Shown: positions 31,890 through 34,762 of the stretch, in pieces | Numbering within the stretch: position 1 is the stretch's first letter | Layout of the letters: every line of letters starts with the position of its first letter | Origin: Candidatus Poribacteria bacterium | GTDB taxonomy: Bacteria > Poribacteria > WGA-4E > WGA-3G | Assembly (NCBI GenBank): GCA_022824265.1 | Contig: JAJEAG010000093.1 | Span: forward strand, 1 to 34,762 | Reading direction: 5' to 3' | Length of the DNA stretch: 34,762 nucleotides | The notes under the pieces: generated by a model | Database searches by the model: none | Seen by the model: only the letters and a program-made list of their open reading frames with translations | Told to the model about the DNA's origin: nothing | Position numbers and translations under genes: made by a program

Positions 31890-34097
31890 TTAGGGGTTGA
31901 TATAGGGTTTCACATCCCAAAGGAGGATTGTACCATCGTAACTACCACTGGCAAGGAGTTCACCATTCGGTGAAAAATCAAGTGACCAAACATCTGTAGG
32001 ATGTCCCCAGAATGTATGTATGTTTTCACCAGTTTCCACATCCCACAAACGGACAGACATTCTTGTTTGTCCGTCTTGCCATTGTGCGCCAACAGCGATG
32101 TATTTCCCACACGGAGAAAACCTAAAGGTTTGAGGTTTCTGACATCCTGTAGGTGGAATAATTATAATATATGGATCTAAGGTGGTCACATCCCATAGTC
32201 TTATTTCATTTCGCATCCCACTTCGTCGTATTATCCCAGCAAGACGTGTACCGCAAGGTGACAACCTGAGTTTACCCCAGAAACGTTGCGAGATTGTTTC
32301 CTGCTGTTCTTGATACCGTTGAATATTTTGTGGTGTACCTCTATACAATGAAGAATTTAAACAGATCGTTGTATCAAGTGAACCGACTTGTTCTCCGCTT
32401 TTAAGGTCCCATACGAGAATTGGATTTTCGCGTGGCACTGTGAGAAAATGCTTTCCGTTTGGATGACACAATAGTTGCCATCGAGAACTTTGTTCTGGCA
32501 GTGGCACTTGGTGTAGTTTCTCCCACTGTGAAGTATTCCATATTGTAAAACTTTCTCCATAAATGCTAACAAAATATTCACCTGTTGGCGAGAATCTCAT
32601 ACTTTTTATTCTTGATCTGTTTTGTGGGAGTTCTGCAATATGTGTACTGGATGCAAGGTGCCAGATTTTTATGGTGTTTGGTTTACTGACAGTTGCAAGA
32701 TATTCTGCTGTCGGCGAGAACACCATATCGACCTTCATCGATCCACCTTTTAGTTCAGCGACCTGTGTGCCTGATGTAAGGTTCCAGACCCTAACTTGTT
32801 TATCTTCAACTGCAGCGAGTAGTTCTCTACAGGGGGAAGTAGAAACAACACCGACTGAATTGGTAAATGGAGAGTGAAAAGTCTGTTTTATATCTCGATT
32901 ATTGACATTCCATAATCGGTATCCGGCAGGATCATGGCAACTTAGCAATGTCCGATTGTCTTTTGAAAATCGAAGGTCAACTACACCTCTTGTTAAATAT
33001 GTGGGAAGTGATTGAACGGTTGATGCTGTTTCCTTTGTCCATAGCTGCAGTTCTCCACGTCTATTAGTTATTGCGTATTGTGAGCCGTCATTTGAAAAAC
33101 TACTACTTAAAGGCATCCAACATTCAAAGGTATCTACAGTCTCTTGCTTGGTTCCGTTCCATATCACTACCTCTTTACTTGTTAATCCGGCAACCAATAA
33201 AGTGCCATCTGATGTATAGGTAGGGATCCCCCTGCAGATATGCCGTTTTTCCATGTATTCTGTTGGTGATATTTCAAATGTTCCATTATGTACATTCCAA
33301 ACATGATATTTATTTCCACAATCACATGCAGCCAGATATTTACCACACGGAGAAAAAACTAACCTGTAACATCCTTTCCGAACTCTGTCAGTATATTCAT
33401 CCGAGAATTCTGCGATTTGTTCTCCAGTCTCCAGGTGTATCACGGATGTAATATGCGGAACAGGTGTATATGCGACAAGACGTTTATCTGGTGAAAGTGC
33501 ATTTGGAAAAGATGTATGGGGATCAACATCCATTCTAACCAGTTTCAGTGGTACCGTGAAGCTGTCGATGGGTGTGTCAGTATTTTCCTTCCAATTGTAA
33601 ACGGTAAAGTATCTACCTCTACCTGTTCTCTCACGAGAAAAAGGTTTATCATCTAAGTTTACAATTAAATGTGAGAGTGTTAAATGTTGACCATCTTGTG
33701 AAAAGCGTAGATTTCGCACTGCTCCAATTACACCTTCAGGATTTTTGGGTATATCTATTTTGGCAACACATTGCAGGTTTTGTGTATCAAATACCACTAC
33801 ATCCCCATCCCAGTTTCCAGTAGCAAACCACCGGGCATCTTGTGAAAAGGCGATATCTGATAGCATGCCGCGTTCTGTATTCCAAAATGCGCGTAGTTTC
33901 ATAGTATCAAGGTCATACCACCAGCAACCAATAGTTGAAGCAACAACAAGTGCAGTTCCGTCGGGTGAAAATGCCGTACCACCGAAAATACCACCTCTTC
34001 CTAATCGTGCAATTGCCCCATCTGGGAGTTCCCAAGTTGTTACATCTGTGTCGGTAAGTGGTCTAAGTGCTGGGGTTGAAGTGGTTCTATTTTCCAT
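31890..34097 (-). CDS. WD40-repeat protein, paralog 2
   Basis: 735 residues; ATG at 34097 with AAGGAG about 8 nt upstream. The first 25 residues are almost identical to paralog 1 (MENRTTSTPALRP, DTDVTTWELPDGAIAR). Many degenerate WD40 blades follow, clearest in FSQDARWFATGNWDGDVVVFDTQ, FSPCGKYLAACDCGNKYHVWN, FSPTAEYLATVSKPNTIKIWH and the terminal FSPNGELLASGSYDGTILLWDVKPYINP. About 14 blades suggest a double propeller. The YRGTPQNIQRY insert aligns with YRGEPEEIERV in paralog 1. Internal sequence has diverged while the start, including the untranslated leader, is conserved, consistent with duplication followed by partial gene conversion. 133 nt separate it from paralog 1. Function unknown. 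Confidence 0.88.
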   Translation of the reverse strand: MENRTTSTPALRPLTDTDVTTWELPDGAIARLGRGGIFGGTAFSPDGTALVVASTIGCWWYDLDTMKLRAFWNTERGMLSDIAFSQDARWFATGNWDGDVVVFDTQNLQCVAKIDIPKNPEGVIGAVRNLRFSQDGQHLTLSHLIVNLDDKPFSRERTGRGRYFTVYNWKENTDTPIDSFTVPLKLVRMDVDPHTSFPNALSPDKRLVAYTPVPHITSVIHLETGEQIAEFSDEYTDRVRKGCYRLVFSPCGKYLAACDCGNKYHVWNVHNGTFEISPTEYMEKRHICRGIPTYTSDGTLLVAGLTSKEVVIWNGTKQETVDTFECWMPLSSSFSNDGSQYAITNRRGELQLWTKETASTVQSLPTYLTRGVVDLRFSKDNRTLLSCHDPAGYRLWNVNNRDIKQTFHSPFTNSVGVVSTSPCRELLAAVEDKQVRVWNLTSGTQVAELKGGSMKVDMVFSPTAEYLATVSKPNTIKIWHLASSTHIAELPQNRSRIKSMRFSPTGEYFVSIYGESFTIWNTSQWEKLHQVPLPEQSSRWQLLCHPNGKHFLTVPRENPILVWDLKSGEQVGSLDTTICLNSSLYRGTPQNIQRYQEQQETISQRFWGKLRLSPCGTRLAGIIRRSGMRNEIRLWDVTTLDPYIIIIPPTGCQKPQTFRFSPCGKYIAVGAQWQDGQTRMSVRLWDVETGENIHTFWGHPTDVWSLDFSPNGELLASGSYDGTILLWDVKPYINP

Positions 34098-34194
34098 AAT
34101 GAATGTCTCCTTTACCTCAAATGGATATTGAGATTCGTTAATCTTACCTGTTTAGATATACTGCGAATTTGACCAAGAGAATTAACACTACATG

Positions 34195-34470
34195 TTAGGA
34201 GTTGATATAAGGTTTCAAATCCCAGAGGAAAATTAACCCATCATGTCCACCGCTTGCAAGAACGGTGCAGTCCTTTGAGATTGCAAAACACTAAACGTCA
34301 GTTGTGTGTCCAGTAAACGTTGCGATATTCTCACCTGTCTCAACCTTCCATATACGGATAGGTACTTTCTGTAAATCACCTTGCCACCATGAACCAGAAA
34401 AAAGGTACTCTCCACATGGTGAAAAACTTAACGTGATTGGTCTTTGATTACCTTCGGGTTGCGGAATTGT
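34195..34470 (-). pseudogene. WD40 paralog 3, C-terminal remnant with nonsense codon, cut by IS element
   Basis: In the frame ending TAA at 34195-34197 the sequence reads TIPQPEGNQRP, LSFSPCGEYLFSGSWWQG, IRIWKVETGENIATFTGHTTDV, then TAG (34291-34293), then CFAISKDCTVLASGGHDG, LIFLWDLKPYINS. This aligns with the last two blades of paralogs 1 and 2; the TAG stands where both have a Trp/Gln, so TGG to TAG is likely. Homology ends abruptly at 34470, where the insertion element begins. The rest of the gene, if present, lies beyond the element. A separate frame over 34233-34415 is a shadow of this remnant. Confidence 0.85.
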
Positions 34471-34600
34471 CTTGACATACTCCCAAGCCTAAAGGCATGG
34501 GATTCTTCTATCATCAAAGACAGCCTGCCGTAGCAGGTGTTACGTCTTCTCTTGAAAAGGTTGATGCCCCAACCTTATGAATATTTATAGCAGCGTTTAT
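34451..34600 (-). ncRNA. Predicted omega-RNA (TnpB guide RNA) scaffold and guide
   Basis: In IS605-type elements the guide RNA derives from the end of tnpB plus the right end, and its guide is the roughly 16-20 nt flanking the right end. Here the scaffold would include the hairpin 34482-34501, and the guide would be minus-strand 34470-34451, beginning acaattccgcaacc, which is WD40 paralog-3 sequence. The 5' boundary is a guess. No expression evidence can be seen. Confidence 0.45.
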
Positions 34601-34762
34601 ATCTCGGTCATGAGAGATTTTACAGTTATGGCAATACCAATCTCGGATATTCAAATCAAAGAACATCTGTATTTGTCCGCAGGCATGACAGACTTTGCTT
34701 GTCGGTGTCCATCGGTTGATCTGTTCAATAGACTTGCCTCGTTTTTGTGCTTGCCACTTGAT
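34471..34762 (-). mobile_element. IS200/IS605-family (IS1341-type) element, right end, truncated by window edge
   Basis: On the minus strand the TnpB C-terminus is followed by a typical right end: an imperfect hairpin CCCATGCC-TTTA-GGCTTGGG (34501-34482), then GGAGTATGTCAAG up to 34471. These features, without terminal inverted repeats, are diagnostic of the family. The boundary at 34470/34471 is set by where WD40 homology resumes. The left end and any TnpA gene lie outside the window. Confidence 0.85.
34514..34762 (-). CDS. tnpB: TnpB/OrfB RNA-guided nuclease, C-terminal part
   Basis: 82 residues in frame to TGA at 34514-34516, continuing beyond the window. INRWTPTSKVCHACG and DWYCHNC form the four-cysteine zinc ribbon (C25, C28, C44, C47 of the fragment), followed by SHDRDINAAINIHKVG, the RuvC-III motif with the catalytic aspartate. 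The tail FSREDVTPATAGCL resembles the usual TnpB end. TnpB is an omega-RNA-guided DNA endonuclease that helps the element persist at its donor site. This portion looks intact; whether the whole gene is cannot be known. It runs in the same direction as the WD40 genes it interrupted. Confidence 0.92.
   Translation of the reverse strand: MKWQAQKRGKSIEQINRWTPTSKVCHACGQIQMFFDLNIRDWYCHNCKISHDRDINAAINIHKVGASTFSREDVTPATAGCL

Noticed and set aside
34233-34415. 60-residue minus-strand frame near the right edge
   Set aside because: It is out of frame with the WD40 remnant that explains the same bases; its product has no recognisable pattern.
1-34762. CRISPR array, tRNA, rRNA or tmRNA
   Set aside because: No regularly spaced repeats, cloverleaf with CCA-proximal pattern or conserved rRNA stretches were seen on either strand.

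Overview
The window looks like an AT-rich chromosome segment from an uncultured bacterium. The best guess is Candidatus Poribacteria or a close relative. This rests on the mix of content: two phytanoyl-CoA-dioxygenase-like enzymes, secreted proteins ending in dockerin-like DVNGDG...NILDL repeats, tandem WD40 proteins, NfeD/flotillin genes, and short palindromic intergenic repeats. No rRNA or tRNA gene was seen, so the taxonomy is an inference.

Layout. 1-318 is gene-free and holds nested inverted repeats. 319-1961 (minus): a short-chain dehydrogenase and an Rpn-like PD-(D/E)XK nuclease. 2005-9961 (minus): a probable seven-gene membrane/cell-wall cluster, transcribed as NfeD1a protease, NfeD1b, two tandem FloA flotillins, a one-TM acidic/proline-rich protein, a lipoprotein amidase and a dipeptide epimerase; a 119-bp MITE-like element sits inside it. 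10056-13119 (minus): FGGY kinase, ROK kinase and a GmhA-like isomerase, forming a sugar-phosphate operon. 13308-15503 (plus): a dioxygenase, a decayed VOC/PhnB-like gene, and a Tat-exported aldo/keto reductase. 15596-18553 (minus): a cohesin-like/dockerin secreted protein, a second dioxygenase and a lipoprotein. 18554-19017 is a repeat-rich gap, followed by dnaE (minus).

22694-28139 (plus) is the most interesting block. A strong extended -10 promoter drives a cobalamin riboswitch and a terminator-like hairpin. Three genes follow: a secreted YncE-like beta-propeller with dockerin repeats, a lipoprotein fused to a six-to-seven-TM module resembling an ECF S-component, and a secreted PQQ-like propeller. 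Proteins two and three share an N-terminal domain. I infer a corrinoid-acquisition system in which propeller proteins capture B12, as BtuG does in Bacteroidetes, but with no BtuB-type receptor in view.

28207-29310 is a damaged defence/toxin island: a truncated AlbA_2 gene meets a truncated mazF tail to tail, and mazF lies behind an antitoxin and an HTH regulator under a consensus promoter with an overlapping palindrome. 29714-34470 (minus) holds three tandem WD40 paralogs. The third carries a nonsense codon and is cut by an IS200/IS605-type element whose TnpB C-terminus and right end (probable omega-RNA) run off the window.
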